Source of the DNA: Sedimenticola sp.
GTDB taxonomy: Bacteria; Pseudomonadota; Gammaproteobacteria; Chromatiales; Chromatiaceae
DNA length: 8,691 nt
Assembly: GCA_027041035.1 (NCBI GenBank)
Contig: JALULB010000258.1
Span: 1-8,691 of the forward strand
Direction: 5' to 3'
The position numbers were made by a program, and so were the translations under genes. Below, piece after piece: positions 1 through 7,021 of this stretch. Numbering within the stretch: the first letter of the stretch is position 1; each line of letters starts with the position of its first letter. The notes beneath the pieces are model-generated. The model ran no database searches. It was not told the origin of the DNA and saw only the letters and a list, made by a program, of their open reading frames with translations.

Positions 1-2
1 GG

Positions 3-217
3 CTAGGAGGCTGTCCGAGAATAGAGAGCCTACTCGGCAATTGCTCCTGCATTGCTCTACCTACCTACATCCCTGTAGGCGTGCGGAAAAGCTGAATTTG
101 GCTGGATTCTCCCCTGATTCTCGTTAAATAGCGCAACTATTCGCCTCAAATCAGGGAAAAATCCCGCTCAAATCAGCTTCCCCTCGCTACGGCTTCTATT
201 CTCGGACAGCCTCCTAG
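3..217. repeat. Palindromic MITE-like element, copy 1
   Basis: The ends are a perfect 22-base inverted repeat (3-24 against 196-217) that contains GGAGGCTGTC. A TA dinucleotide lies just outside the GGAGG/CCTCC ends on each side (4-5 and 215-216), as expected if TA is the duplicated target. Inside, 89-100 pairs with 169-179, 104-108 with 160-164 and 110-119 with 149-158. The apex is AATAG (127-131), a 5-base loop, then CTATT (137-141). The left arm carries about 55 extra bases (31-86), including a small perfect hairpin at 64-79. No open reading frame of its own is seen, so any transposase must act in trans. It shares fixed ends, the box CCTCGCTACG (182-191) and the apex with the copy at 2370-2534. 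An IS630-like or Tc1-like origin is suggested only by the TA flanks. Confidence 0.85.
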
Positions 218-1467
218 GAGACGGCCTCGGCAGCCGCCGGATCGACCGAGCGTATCTCCCCGCTGTTGTAGACGTGCAGGCGGTTGCGCCCGAGGTTCTT
301 CGCCGCGTACATCGCCATGTCGGCATGCCGGGTCAGCTTGTCCACCGAGCGCGCGTCGTCCGGGAACATCGCGATACCGATGGTCGCCGTCGGCGAACAG
401 TCGATATCACCGAATGTCACCGTGGTGGAGAGCTCCTGAAGGATGGTCTCGCCCAGCTGGACGGCCTGCCCGGTGGAGGTATCGGGGAGCGCGAGAATGA
501 ACTCATCCCCGCCGTAGCGGGCGGCCAGGCTGGACGCGGTTCGCGGGCCGCCCAGCGCCGACAGCAGGCATTCGGCGGTGCGTTGCAGCAAGCGGTCGCC
601 GATGTGATGGCCGTAGCTGTCATTGATCTCCTTGAAATGATCGAGGTCGACGAGCAACAGCGCCAGCGTCTGTTCCTGACGTTGGCAGGTCTGCAAGGCC
701 AGTTCCAATTGGCGCTGGAACTGACGCCGGTTTGCCAGGCCGGTAACCGGATCGATATAGGCCAGGGTTTCCAGTTCCCGGTTGGCGCGTGACAGCATGT
801 CCACCAGTTCACGGTTTCTCAAACGCGCCAGTAAGGCGTCATGCATGCTGCGGTAATAGGCTCTTGCCGAGGTGATCAGCAGGATCATATACATGATCGT
901 CAGCCCGAGAAACTGCGGCTTGAAGTCGCTGGCGCCAAAAACCGCCCAGGCCATCAGACCGAGGAAAATCGGCAATGCGAAGGCGGTGAACACGGGCGGA
1001 TAGACCGAATGCGCGGCCAGCGCCGAGATGGGCACGCCAGAGACGACCACCAGCAGGAAGAGCTGCGCGATGACCGGGCTGTCGGGCGTGTAGAACAGCA
1101 GCAGACTCGCCCAGGCGATGCCGCTCAACAGGGAGGTCATGGTGTAATAATGGATGGCGGGGCGAAGCTGCGTGTTTGTCGGGTCGCCGAGGTCGCCGGC
1201 AAACTTGACGATTACCAGCCGGCCAAGCGCGAGCAGGGCATAGAGCGACAACCATATCGCCGGCTGTGTATGGCCGAGGTAGCTGCTCAGCACGGTATAC
1301 ACCAGCACGGCGACCAGCAGCCCGGCCAGCAGCGCCGGCGCACCGTTGTGGAACAATAACCGGATCATCTCGTCGTCGATGATCTCGGCATGTGGCCGAT
1401 CGGAGTCTGGTAAGCGTTCTATGCGGTCTGCCATGCGTGTCGTCCGGGCAGCAGCCGTCCGCTGCAT
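214..1467 (-). CDS. Membrane-anchored diguanylate cyclase (GGDEF domain)
   Basis: The protein has 417 residues and is predicted to make cyclic di-GMP from two GTP at the inner membrane. About six hydrophobic segments fill residues 42-205 (roughly 42-63, 71-89, 109-126, 132-152, 156-178 and 186-202). A short helical linker (about 205-235) leads to a complete GGDEF domain. Visible motifs are DPVTGLANRR (239-248), the metal-site stretch VDLDHFKEIND (273-283) and the catalytic GGDEF at 319-323. The usual inhibitory RxxD site is not in register: the sequence before the active site reads RTASSLAARYGGDEF, so product inhibition at the primary site is probably absent. There is no EAL domain. The stop codon TAG (214-216) lies at the edge of the repeat element at 3-217. 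The ATG at 1467 was chosen as the longest frame, but the ATG at 1434 (residue 12) is equally possible because neither has a clear ribosome binding site. What the membrane region senses is not evident. Confidence 0.9.
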   Translation of the reverse strand: MQRTAAARTTRMADRIERLPDSDRPHAEIIDDEMIRLLFHNGAPALLAGLLVAVLVYTVLSSYLGHTQPAIWLSLYALLALGRLVIVKFAGDLGDPTNTQLRPAIHYYTMTSLLSGIAWASLLLFYTPDSPVIAQLFLLVVVSGVPISALAAHSVYPPVFTAFALPIFLGLMAWAVFGASDFKPQFLGLTIMYMILLITSARAYYRSMHDALLARLRNRELVDMLSRANRELETLAYIDPVTGLANRRQFQRQLELALQTCQRQEQTLALLLVDLDHFKEINDSYGHHIGDRLLQRTAECLLSALGGPRTASSLAARYGGDEFILALPDTSTGQAVQLGETILQELSTTVTFGDIDCSPTATIGIAMFPDDARSVDKLTRHADMAMYAAKNLGRNRLHVYNSGEIRSVDPAAAEAVS

Positions 1468-1612
1468 GGTGGATTCTAGCGGATCGAATCATGGGTTAAC
1501 AGTCAGAACGAGCATCCTTGTGTTTCGCGTCACCCGACAGACCCCTGTCCCCATCCAGATCGTTGCCGATCTGTAGTATCCTCGCAGCCTTTATCAAGCA
1601 GGTTTTTTCACG

Positions 1613-2083
1613 ATGGTCAAAGTTCTGTTCGTCTGCATGGGCAATATCTGCCGCTCGCCAACGGCTCACGGCGTGTTCCGCGCCCTGGTTTCGGAACACG
1701 GACTGGACGATCGGGTGGAGATCGATTCGGCGGGAACCCATGCCTATCATGTCGGTAACAAGCCGGACAAGCGCGCCCGCGAGACGGCGATGCTGCGTGG
1801 CATCGACCTCGATGATCTGACCGCGCGCGCCGTCGACGAGGCCGACTTTGCCGAGTACGACTATGTGCTGGCGATGGACATGGACAATTTCCACCATCTG
1901 TCGGACATGTGCCCGGATGGTCTGGAGGACAAGATTCATCTGTTCATGGACTATGCCTCGGAGACACGCATGCGCGAGGTGCCGGATCCCTATTACGGTG
2001 GCCCCGAAGGTTTCGAAAAGGTGTTCGATATGGTCGAGGACGCGGCCCGGGGCCTGCTGGAGGATGTGCGCGGACGCTTGTAA
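1613..2083 (+). CDS. Low-molecular-weight protein tyrosine phosphatase
   Basis: The product is a 156-residue cytoplasmic enzyme, the usual length of the family, predicted to hydrolyse phosphotyrosine. The phosphate-binding loop is near the N-terminus as VCMGNICRSP, with nucleophile Cys8 and Arg14 in the C-x5-R arrangement. The general-acid loop VPDPYYGG carries Asp125. Both are intact, so the enzyme should be active. Arsenate reductases of the same fold also use a C-x5-R loop, but the DPYY loop and overall sequence fit the phosphatase better. No tyrosine kinase or capsule gene lies nearby, so its substrate cannot be inferred. The gene is divergent from the diguanylate cyclase, with a 145-base gap in which I see no convincing promoter. 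It appears monocistronic. The ribosome binding site before ATG 1613 is weak. Confidence 0.93.
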   Translation: MVKVLFVCMGNICRSPTAHGVFRALVSEHGLDDRVEIDSAGTHAYHVGNKPDKRARETAMLRGIDLDDLTARAVDEADFAEYDYVLAMDMDNFHHLSDMCPDGLEDKIHLFMDYASETRMREVPDPYYGGPEGFEKVFDMVEDAARGLLEDVRGRL

Positions 2084-2159
2084 TCGCTTCGCGCGAGTGA
2101 ACAATCCGGCTCGATCTCATGTCTACGCGTCATGCTCGGCTGGCGTGGCAGGCGCGATG

Positions 2160-2336
2160 TCACAGGGCTTTCACCCGGGTCTTGCCGCAACGCTCGCAGC
2201 GATGCACGGTGACCAGCCGGCCCTGCTTGACATCGAATCGGCTGGCGCTTTCCAGGCGCCATTTGTGATGACCGCTCTTGCACAGGGTGTGGCCTTTCGG
2301 AGGAGACGGTTTGCGGAACGGGATAACCTTGGACAT
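2160..2336 (-). CDS. Small zinc-ribbon-like conserved protein, 58 aa
   Basis: This short minus-strand gene runs from ATG (2334-2336) to TGA (2160-2162). The protein is basic. It starts MSKVIPFRKPSPPKGHTLC, continues with KSGHHKW, and later has HRCERCGKTRVKAL at its end. The cysteines and histidines (one Cys next to a HH pair, then HRC and C-x2-C) look like a small zinc-binding ribbon. I recall similar 55-65 residue proteins with 'KGHTLCK.GHHKW' and 'RC.RCG' motifs in other gammaproteobacteria, without a known function. The shadow frames on the other strand lack such motifs. A palindromic element lies 33 bases upstream of the start, which may have altered its promoter. The ribosome binding site is weak (GGA about 11 bases upstream). 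The coding call is fairly firm; function is unknown. Confidence 0.72.
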   Translation of the reverse strand: MSKVIPFRKPSPPKGHTLCKSGHHKWRLESASRFDVKQGRLVTVHRCERCGKTRVKAL

Positions 2337-2365
2337 GGCATGGATCCGGCGTTTGCTTGGCGGCG

Positions 2366-2371
2366 ACTATA
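2366..2371 (-). promoter_or_regulatory. Possible -10 box TATAGT at the element edge
   Basis: On the minus strand the bases read TATAGT, five of six matching the sigma-70 -10 consensus. They lie about 30 bases before the start of the 58-residue protein. The -35 position would fall inside the palindromic element (2370-2534) and is poor there (TTACCC with a 17-base spacer). The TA of this box is also the TA flank of the element. This is a weak call made from sequence alone. Confidence 0.25.
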
Positions 2372-2534
2372 GGAGGCTGTCGGGTTTAGGGTAATCTACT
2401 GCGGCAGCAGGGAATCGGTCTATTTTTCCGATCTTTTTTGTTAAATAGCCACCACTATTCGCCTCAAAAGATCGAAAAACTATCCTCGATTCCCCACTGC
2501 CTCGCTACGATTCCCTAAACCCGACAGCCTCCTA
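2370..2534. repeat. Palindromic MITE-like element, copy 2
   Basis: The terminal inverted repeat is 22 bases and perfect (2370-2391 against 2513-2534), with a TA at each outer end. The outer part GGAGGCTGTC is the same as in the copy at 3-217, but the next bases are GGGTTTAGGG instead of CGAGAATAG. The inner stem also pairs: 2403-2417 with 2487-2501 (13 of 15), and 2423-2437 with 2466-2480 apart from a one-base bulge. The apex is AATAG (2444-2448), a 6-base loop, CTATT (2455-2459), then CGCCTCAAA as in copy 1. The box CCTCGCTACG recurs at 2500-2509. It carries no gene and sits between the minus-strand 58-residue gene and the mla promoter. Confidence 0.87.
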
Positions 2535-2610
2535 GCATTCCGATATGGCGTCGATACCGTCGATCCTGTCTGTAATATCTCGCGAGGGCGGCGGAATCGG
2601 TGGGAATCGC

Positions 2611-2639
2611 TTGACCCGCTTCGGGCGGAACAGCACAAT
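2611..2639 (+). promoter_or_regulatory. Probable sigma-70 promoter of the mla operon
   Basis: TTGACC (2611-2616, five of six) is followed after exactly 17 bases by CACAAT (2634-2639, four of six). Transcription would begin near 2646 and leave a leader of about 36 bases before ATG 2682. The site lies downstream of the palindromic element, so the insertion leaves it intact. It also argues against the upstream TTG at 2649 as the mlaF start, since that codon would sit almost at the transcript end. Confidence 0.5.
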
Positions 2640-2681
2640 TCAAGGTTCTTGCGCGTAACAATCTGGTCTTGCCACTCTCTC

Positions 2682-3509
2682 ATGAAGTCCGTTAGCGATC
2701 CATCCGACGAAAAGCCGCTGGTACGCATCCGCGGGCTGAAGTTCCGGCGTGGCAGCCGGGTGATCTTCGACGGCGTGGATGTGGATATCCAACGCGGCCA
2801 GGTGACCGCGGTGATGGGTCCCAGCGGTACCGGCAAGACCACCTTGCTGAAACTGATCAGCGGTCAGTTGCGCCCGGACGCGGGTGTCATCGAGGTCGAC
2901 GGTCTGAATGTGCATGCGTTGAACCGCGCGGAATTGTACCGGCTGCGCATGCGCATGGGCATGCTGTTTCAGAGCGGCGCGCTGCTGACCGATCTGAATG
3001 TGTTCGAGAACGTTGCCTATCCGATACGCGAGCATACCGACTTGACCGAATCGCTGATCCGCAAGCTGGTGTTGATCAAGCTGGAAGCGGTCGGCCTGCG
3101 CGGCGCCGCCGGCTTGATGCCCTCCGAACTGTCCGGGGGCATGGCTCGCCGGATTGCGCTGGCGCGGGCCATGGCGATGGATCCGATGATGATCATGTAC
3201 GATGAACCTTTTACCGGCCAGGATCCGATCTCGATGGGTGCCTTGCTGAAGCTGATCCGCAGTCTCAACGACGCGGCGCACATCAGCAGCATTCTGGTAT
3301 CGCACGATGTCCAGGAGACCGCCGCGATCGCCGACGAGATCTATGTCATCTCGAATGGCCACGTGATTCAGCACGGCACGCCGGAGCGGATGATGAACAG
3401 CGACGATCCCTGGGTGCGCCAGTTTCTACACGGTCTGCCGGACGGACCGGTGCCTTTTCACTATCCGGCGCCGCCGCTGGCCGACGACCTGCTCGGAGAA
3501 GGCGGATGA
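2682..3509 (+). CDS. mlaF: MlaF, phospholipid transport ABC ATPase
   Basis: This is the ATPase of the MlaFEDB inner-membrane complex, which helps keep outer-membrane lipid asymmetry by moving phospholipids between MlaC and the inner membrane. With the ATG at 2682 it has 275 residues, close to the roughly 270 usual for the family. Walker A GPSGTGKTT is at 46-54, the Q-loop LFQSGALLTD near 95-104, the ABC signature LSGGMARR at 150-157, Walker B MIMYDEP at 170-176 and the switch His208 in VSHD. The C-terminal tail has RQFLHGLPDGPVPFHYP, typical of MlaF, which wraps the partner subunit. A TTG at 2649 would add 11 residues but lies at the likely transcript start. The ribosome binding site before 2682 is weak. 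The stop overlaps the mlaE start (ATGA), so translation is probably coupled. Confidence 0.95.
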   Translation: MKSVSDPSDEKPLVRIRGLKFRRGSRVIFDGVDVDIQRGQVTAVMGPSGTGKTTLLKLISGQLRPDAGVIEVDGLNVHALNRAELYRLRMRMGMLFQSGALLTDLNVFENVAYPIREHTDLTESLIRKLVLIKLEAVGLRGAAGLMPSELSGGMARRIALARAMAMDPMMIMYDEPFTGQDPISMGALLKLIRSLNDAAHISSILVSHDVQETAAIADEIYVISNGHVIQHGTPERMMNSDDPWVRQFLHGLPDGPVPFHYPAPPLADDLLGEGG

Positions 3510-4294
3510 GCATATTGTTGGATGGCTTGCAGGCGCTGGGCGCCAGCGGTATGCATACGTTGCGGCGCATCGGGCGCGCGCATCTGCTGTTCGTTGCCAT
3601 GGTCGGCGGCGTGATCGATATGCTGCGCAAGCCCGGCTTGCTGATCGCGCAGTTGTTCAGCGTCGGCGTATTGTCGGTGCTGCTGATCGCGGTGGCCGGG
3701 TTGTTCGTCGGCATGGTGCTCGGTTTGCAGGGTTTCTACATCCTTTCCCAATTCAGCGCCGAGGCCACGCTGGGCGTGATGGTCGCCGCTTCGCTGGTGC
3801 GTGAACTCGGGCCGGTGGTCACCGCGTTGTTGTTTGCCGGTCGCGCGGGTTCCGCGTTGACCGCCGAGATCGGCCTGATGAAGGCGACCGAGCAGCTCTC
3901 CGGCCTGGAGATGATGGCGGTCGATCCGATACGCCGGGTGCTGACCCCGCGACTCTATGCCGGCGTGCTGGCGATGCCGTTGCTGGCGGCGATGTTCAGC
4001 GCGCTCGGGGTGCTGGGTGGTTATTTCGTCGGCACCGGATTGCTCGGCGTGGATGGTGGCACTTACTGGACGCAGATCGCGGCGAAGATCGATTTCAACG
4101 AGGATATCGTCAACGGCGTGATCAAGAGCCTGGTGTTCGGCGTGGTGTGTACCTGGATCGCCCTGTTTCAGGGCTACGACACCGTGCCGACCTCGGAAGG
4201 CGTCAGCCGCTCAACGACACGCACGGTGGTGCATTCCGCGCTGGCCGTGCTCGGGCTGGATTTCGTGCTTACTGCTTTGATGTTTGGAAACTGA
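3506..4294 (+). CDS. mlaE: MlaE, phospholipid transport permease
   Basis: MlaE is the membrane permease of the MlaFEDB complex and forms the dimeric lipid path beneath the MlaD ring. The 262 residues match the family length (about 260). An N-terminal amphipathic stretch (1-30) precedes hydrophobic segments near 47-75, 85-110, 150-180 and 200-222, and a final one at 245-260. The highly conserved block GRAGSALTAEIGLMKATEQ, followed by LSGLEMM, lies near residues 112-137; it is the cytoplasmic coupling region that contacts MlaF. The ATG overlaps the mlaF stop by four bases (ATGA), and mlaD begins six bases after its own stop. The order and spacing are those of a single operon. No damaged residues are seen. 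Confidence 0.95.
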   Translation: MSILLDGLQALGASGMHTLRRIGRAHLLFVAMVGGVIDMLRKPGLLIAQLFSVGVLSVLLIAVAGLFVGMVLGLQGFYILSQFSAEATLGVMVAASLVRELGPVVTALLFAGRAGSALTAEIGLMKATEQLSGLEMMAVDPIRRVLTPRLYAGVLAMPLLAAMFSALGVLGGYFVGTGLLGVDGGTYWTQIAAKIDFNEDIVNGVIKSLVFGVVCTWIALFQGYDTVPTSEGVSRSTTRTVVHSALAVLGLDFVLTALMFGN

Positions 4295-4300
4295 ATCGTT

Positions 4301-4792
4301 ATGCGAAATACAAGAACGGTTGAAATACTCGTCGGACTGTTCATGGTGCTGGGTTTCGTGGCGCTGTTCTTTCTGGCGATGAAGGTGAGCAACCTGGCGT
4401 CGATATCCGGCGGCGAGGGCTACCGGTTGAGCGCGCGTTTCGACAACATCGGCAGCCTGAAGATTCGCGCGCCGGTGAAGATGGCCGGCGTTCGCCTCGG
4501 TCAGGTCGAGCATATCGGATTCGACAACGAGACCTACCAGGCGGTCGTGACGATGAAGATAGACAAGCAGTACGACAAGATCCCGGATGACAGCTTCGCC
4601 AAGATCTACACGGCCGGTTTGCTCGGCGAACAGTATATCGGCATCGATCCGGGTGGCAGTGAGACCTGGCTCAAGGACGGTGGAGAGTTCCATCTGACAC
4701 AATCATCACTGGTGCTGGAAGAGATGATCGGCCAGTTTTTGTTCAACAAGGCATCGGATGGAGGCAAGAACGATGACCCCTTTGCTAAATAG
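4301..4792 (+). CDS. mlaD: MlaD, MCE-domain lipid-binding subunit
   Basis: MlaD has one N-terminal membrane helix and a periplasmic MCE domain that forms a hexameric ring and binds phospholipid. Here the helix is at about residues 8-29 (VEILVGLFMVLGFVALFFLA). The MCE fold spans about 38-117, with APVKMAGVRLGQVEHI and the conserved GLLGEQYIGIDPG. After the MCE domain there is a helix (SSLVLEEMIGQFLFN) and a short polar tail. At 163 residues it is somewhat shorter than the 183-residue E. coli protein, mainly at the C-terminus. It starts six bases after mlaE. Its last 20 bases overlap the mlaC coding region in another frame, which points to coupled translation. The ribosome binding site is weak. 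Confidence 0.94.
   Translation: MRNTRTVEILVGLFMVLGFVALFFLAMKVSNLASISGGEGYRLSARFDNIGSLKIRAPVKMAGVRLGQVEHIGFDNETYQAVVTMKIDKQYDKIPDDSFAKIYTAGLLGEQYIGIDPGGSETWLKDGGEFHLTQSSLVLEEMIGQFLFNKASDGGKNDDPFAK
4760..4764 (+). promoter_or_regulatory. Ribosome binding site that fixes the mlaC start
   Basis: GGAGG lies eight bases before ATG 4773, within the end of mlaD. The alternative in-frame ATG at 4758 overlaps this site and has none of its own, so 4773 is the better start. It also gives a cleaner signal peptide. Confidence 0.7.
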
Positions 4793-5396
4793 ACTACTGC
4801 TGGCGTTGTGTTTCGTATTGCCCGGCCTCGCGCTGGCCGAGGCGCAGGCGAAAGCGACCGAGGGTCCGCTGGAGCTGGTGCGCAATACCGCCGACGAGGT
4901 ACTGAAGAAGGTCGTCGCGGAGAAACAGACGCTGAAGCAGCATCCCGGTCGCATCTATGACCTGGTGGAAAAGGGCGTCGTGCCGCATTTCGATTTCGAG
5001 CGCATGTCGCGGCTTGCTGTCGGGCGCTACTGGCGGCGCGCCACGCCGGCGCAGAAAAAGGCCTTCGCCGAGGCGTTCAAGCAACTGCTGGTCAGAACCT
5101 ACGCGACCGCGTTGCTGGAATACTCCAACCAGCCCATCCGATACATGCCGCTACGTCCTTCGTCGCGACCGGACGAAGCGATGGTCGCGACGCGGGTGGA
5201 CAATGGCGGCCCGCTGGTGCCGATCAACTATCGACTGCACTTCGAGAACGGCGAATGGAAGGTCTACGATGTCATCGTCGACGGTGTCAGCCTGGTGTCC
5301 AACTATCGCAGCAGTTTCTCCTCGCAGATCCGGCGCTATGGCATGGATGGCCTGATCAGCCGGCTGCAAAAGCATAACCAGAAGCAGAGCGGCTGA
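4773..5396 (+). CDS. mlaC: MlaC, periplasmic phospholipid carrier
   Basis: MlaC is the soluble periplasmic protein that carries phospholipid between the outer-membrane MlaA complex and MlaFEDB. From ATG 4773 it has 207 residues, close to the 211 of E. coli. The N-terminus is a signal peptide: a short polar start, the hydrophobic stretch LLLALCFVLPGLALA and a likely cleavage near ALA-EA (about residue 22). Family features follow: a first helical region with VRNTADEVLKKV, the PHFDFERMSRLAVGRYWRRA block, an AFAEAFKQLLVRTYATAL helix, then strands with NYRLHFENGEWKVYDVIVDG and a final VSLVSNYRSSF segment that borders the lipid pocket. The gene overlaps mlaD by 20 bases. No MlaA gene is in the window. 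Confidence 0.94.
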   Translation: MTPLLNRLLLALCFVLPGLALAEAQAKATEGPLELVRNTADEVLKKVVAEKQTLKQHPGRIYDLVEKGVVPHFDFERMSRLAVGRYWRRATPAQKKAFAEAFKQLLVRTYATALLEYSNQPIRYMPLRPSSRPDEAMVATRVDNGGPLVPINYRLHFENGEWKVYDVIVDGVSLVSNYRSSFSSQIRRYGMDGLISRLQKHNQKQSG

Positions 5397-5401
5397 GCGC
5401 G

Positions 5402-5695
5402 TTGGCGAGGTTACGCGTCGATATCAAGGCCAAGCGCGCGACGTTGAAGGGCGAACTGGTCTTCGATACCGTCATGCAGGCGGAACAACAGACCCGGCGC
5501 CTGTTCAACTCCGGCAAGGCCTGGCGCATCAATCTGGCCGGCGTTCGTCGTGCCGACAGCGCCGCGCTTGCATTGATGCTGGAATGGCTGGCGCGCGCGC
5601 GCCAGCGCAATGGCCGCTTGCGCTTCGAACAACCGCCCACCGCCATCCTCGATTTGGCGCGGGTCACGAATATCCGCGAGTTGCTGGGCCTGTAA
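5402..5695 (+). CDS. mlaB: MlaB, STAS-domain subunit
   Basis: MlaB is a small cytoplasmic STAS protein that binds MlaF and supports assembly and activity of the transporter. The 97 residues equal the E. coli length. The STAS pattern is clear: a strand/turn TLKGELVFDTV, a helix with EQQTRRLF, the strand AWRINLAGVRRADSAAL, then a helix ALMLEWLARARQRNGRLRF. The position of the conserved E. coli DTGG is DSAA here, so a hydroxyl residue (Ser) remains. The C-terminal part LDLARVTNIRELLGL is typical. The start is a TTG five bases after the mlaC stop. No ATG occurs before residue 26, and the ribosome binding site is weak, so the exact start is uncertain. Confidence 0.88.
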   Translation: MARLRVDIKAKRATLKGELVFDTVMQAEQQTRRLFNSGKAWRINLAGVRRADSAALALMLEWLARARQRNGRLRFEQPPTAILDLARVTNIRELLGL

Positions 5696-5710
5696 GATAC
5701 GGTTGAATGC

Positions 5711-6058
5711 ATGATGTTGTTGGAAACCTTCACCAAGTCGCTGGCCGACCGGACGCGCTTGCGCATCCTGATGTTGCTGGCCGACGGGAGCGAGCTGTGT
5801 GTCTGCGAGCTGACACAGGCGCTGGAACTCGTGCAGCCGAAGATCTCCCGTCATCTGGCGATCCTGCGCGAAAGCGGCTTGCTGCGCGACAGAAGGGCCG
5901 GCCTGTGGGTCTACTATCGGCTGCATCCCGAGCTGCCGGACTGGGCGCGCGAGGTGGTCTCCGCGCTGAAGTCCGGTAGCGCCGACGAGGCGCTGTACCG
6001 CCAGGATGCCGAACGTCTGGCTCAAGCCGATCGACAGAACCCGGCTTGCTCGTCCTGA
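5711..6058 (+). CDS. ArsR/SmtB-family metalloregulator
   Basis: This 115-residue winged-helix repressor is predicted to bind DNA as a dimer and release it on binding arsenite or a related thiophilic metal(loid). The N-terminus KSLADRTRLRILMLL is typical. The recognition helix lies in VQPKISRHLAILRESGLL (41-58) and the wing in DRRAGLWVYYRL. The inducer site ELCVCEL has Cys30 and Cys32, matching Cys32 and Cys34 of E. coli ArsR; the third cysteine position is Thr35, and a lone Cys113 lies near the C-terminus. The gene starts 15 bases after mlaB on the same strand and may share its transcript, but no ars genes are nearby, so its target is not clear. ATG 5711 and ATG 5714 are adjacent; either could be the start. 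Gene identity is firm, ligand is inferred. Confidence 0.88.
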   Translation: MMLLETFTKSLADRTRLRILMLLADGSELCVCELTQALELVQPKISRHLAILRESGLLRDRRAGLWVYYRLHPELPDWAREVVSALKSGSADEALYRQDAERLAQADRQNPACSS

Positions 6059-6090
6059 GCAACACCCGCCTGCTCGGGATCGAAGCCGGC

Positions 6091-6190
6091 CAGGAGTCTG
6101 TCGGGTTTGACCGATCGCAGCGAGGGAAAGCCGTTTTGAGTCCGTTTTTTGTTCACTTGACACGCTTTTAGTTCGGTCGCGTACTTCCAT
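6091..6190. repeat. Decayed third copy of the palindromic element (one end only)
   Basis: CAGGAGTCTGTC (6091-6102) matches the element end with one or two changes. It is followed by 13 variable bases (6103-6115) and the box CGCAGCGAGG (6116-6125), with exactly the spacing seen in the reverse complement of the copies at 3-217 and 2370-2534. Inward, AAGCCGTTTTGAG then a T run (6127-6147) lines up with the inner arm of copy 1. The match fades around 6170-6190 and I find no second GACAGCCTCC end. The copy is inverted relative to the other two. The right boundary is approximate. Confidence 0.6.
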
Positions 6191-6323
6191 GCGGCGTCAG
6201 GCCAGGCCAAGCGCGTCGTGCTTCCCGATGCTTGATCATCGACGACCAGGGTGGATTGAAAGCCGGATTGATTGACCGTGGTCAAGGACATCCCCATAAT
6301 TCCCCAGTATTTTTTTATTCGCG

Positions 6324-6357
6324 CTGGCTTCCGCAAGCCAGCTACGCTGGCCAGCGG
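6324..6357. repeat. Double hairpin, REP-like
   Basis: GCTGGCTT (6324-6331) pairs perfectly with AAGCCAGC (6336-6343) around a four-base loop. Two bases later CGCTGGCCAGCG (6346-6357) is a perfect 12-base palindrome built of the same GCTGGC unit. The pair resembles repetitive extragenic palindromes. With a single occurrence in the window, this is only a resemblance. Confidence 0.45.
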
Positions 6358-6437
6358 GATCACCGCCAATCAATAGTCAAGTCTTGCCGCGCGCTGGAAT
6401 CCGGCAAACAGACTCATGTGAACCTAGGGAAGGGACA

Positions 6438-6863
6438 TTGCCACATTCCGTCGATCACTCCGTAAACAGCGACACCGCGCTGCATTCCCTGGCCATCGCG
6501 GCCAATCTGCTGCATATCGCCGCCGACCCGGGTCAACTTCGGCACAGTGCCGGTATACAAGAGCGCGAGCTGGATGCCGTCGAGCTGGCGCGCGCCGCGC
6601 GCTCGATCGGCATCAAGGCGCGCAAGGTCTCCTCAGACTGGGACAGGCTCCAGGATATCGCGCCGCCGGCGATCGATATCCACCGGGACGGTCATTACTT
6701 CGTTATCGCTCAATGCGCCGAAGACAAGGTGCTGATCCATGATCCGCTGGAGAAGCGGCCGCTTGCGCTGCCGAAGGCCGTGTTCGAGGAGGCCTGATCC
6801 GGCGATCTGATTCTGCTTACGACACGCGCACCCGCCACCGGGCGCCAGCATTTCGATTTCTCC
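6438..6863 (+). pseudogene. HlyB-like type I secretion ABC exporter, N-terminal fragment
   Basis: The frame encodes the peptidase-C39-like N-terminal domain of an HlyB/LapB-type exporter, which in type I secretion holds the unfolded substrate. Visible are HSLAIAANLLHIAADPGQLRH, then LARAARSIGIKARKVSS and PPAIDIHRDGHYFVIAQ with the family His, then DKVLIHDPLEKRPLAL. The catalytic Cys of true C39 peptidases is absent, as in HlyB. A TGA at 6795-6797 interrupts the frame where the family usually has Trp; the same frame continues with SGDLILLTTRAPATG and then FDFS, the expected end of this domain. The membrane and ATPase domains (about 550 residues) are missing. The TTG at 6438 has a good AGGGAAGGG site just upstream. 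This is a broken gene, unless the TGA is a sequencing error, and even then it is truncated. Confidence 0.75.
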
Positions 6864-6868
6864 TAAAA

Positions 6869-7012
6869 GCATCGCTGGACAGCCATCGCGCCAAGCGGGA
6901 CGAACTCCAGGCCACCATCGCCCAGCAACAGGCCAAGGCCCGGGTCCGCCGCGAAAGCCTGAACAGGCAACAAGCCATTCTGCCCATCGTCACCAAGCGC
7001 CGGATCGAGAGG
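6869..7012 (+). pseudogene. HlyD-like membrane fusion protein, coiled-coil fragment
   Basis: In a different frame from the HlyB fragment, about 48 residues read LDSHRAKRDELQATIAQQQA, then KARVRRESLNRQQAILPIV and TKRRIER. Heptad-like polar helix with a QQ.ILPIVTKR ending is characteristic of the periplasmic hairpin of HlyD-family adaptors in type I secretion. Neither the N-terminal membrane helix nor the C-terminal beta domain is present. The fragment joins the HlyB remnant within about five bases (6864-6868), so a deletion probably fused the two genes. It ends about ten bases before the start of membrane protein A, whose ribosome binding site lies in the fragment's last codons. The identification rests on the coiled coil and its neighbour, so it is moderate. 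Confidence 0.55.
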
Positions 7013-7021
7013 AATAGAGAA

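Larger units (their letters stand above)
6059..6437. other. Gene-free stretch with repeat remnants
   Basis: I see no convincing gene in these 379 bases. Open frames on both strands show no recognisable motifs. The stretch holds a decayed copy of the palindromic element (6091 to about 6190), then GTCAAGGACATCCCC at 6281-6295, which resembles the GTTAAGGACACCC repeats near 8600, a T-rich run at 6309-6320 and a double hairpin at 6324-6357. The T run precedes the hairpins, so they do not form an ordinary terminator on the plus strand. It marks the border between the mla/arsR block and the decayed accessory genes. Confidence 0.6.
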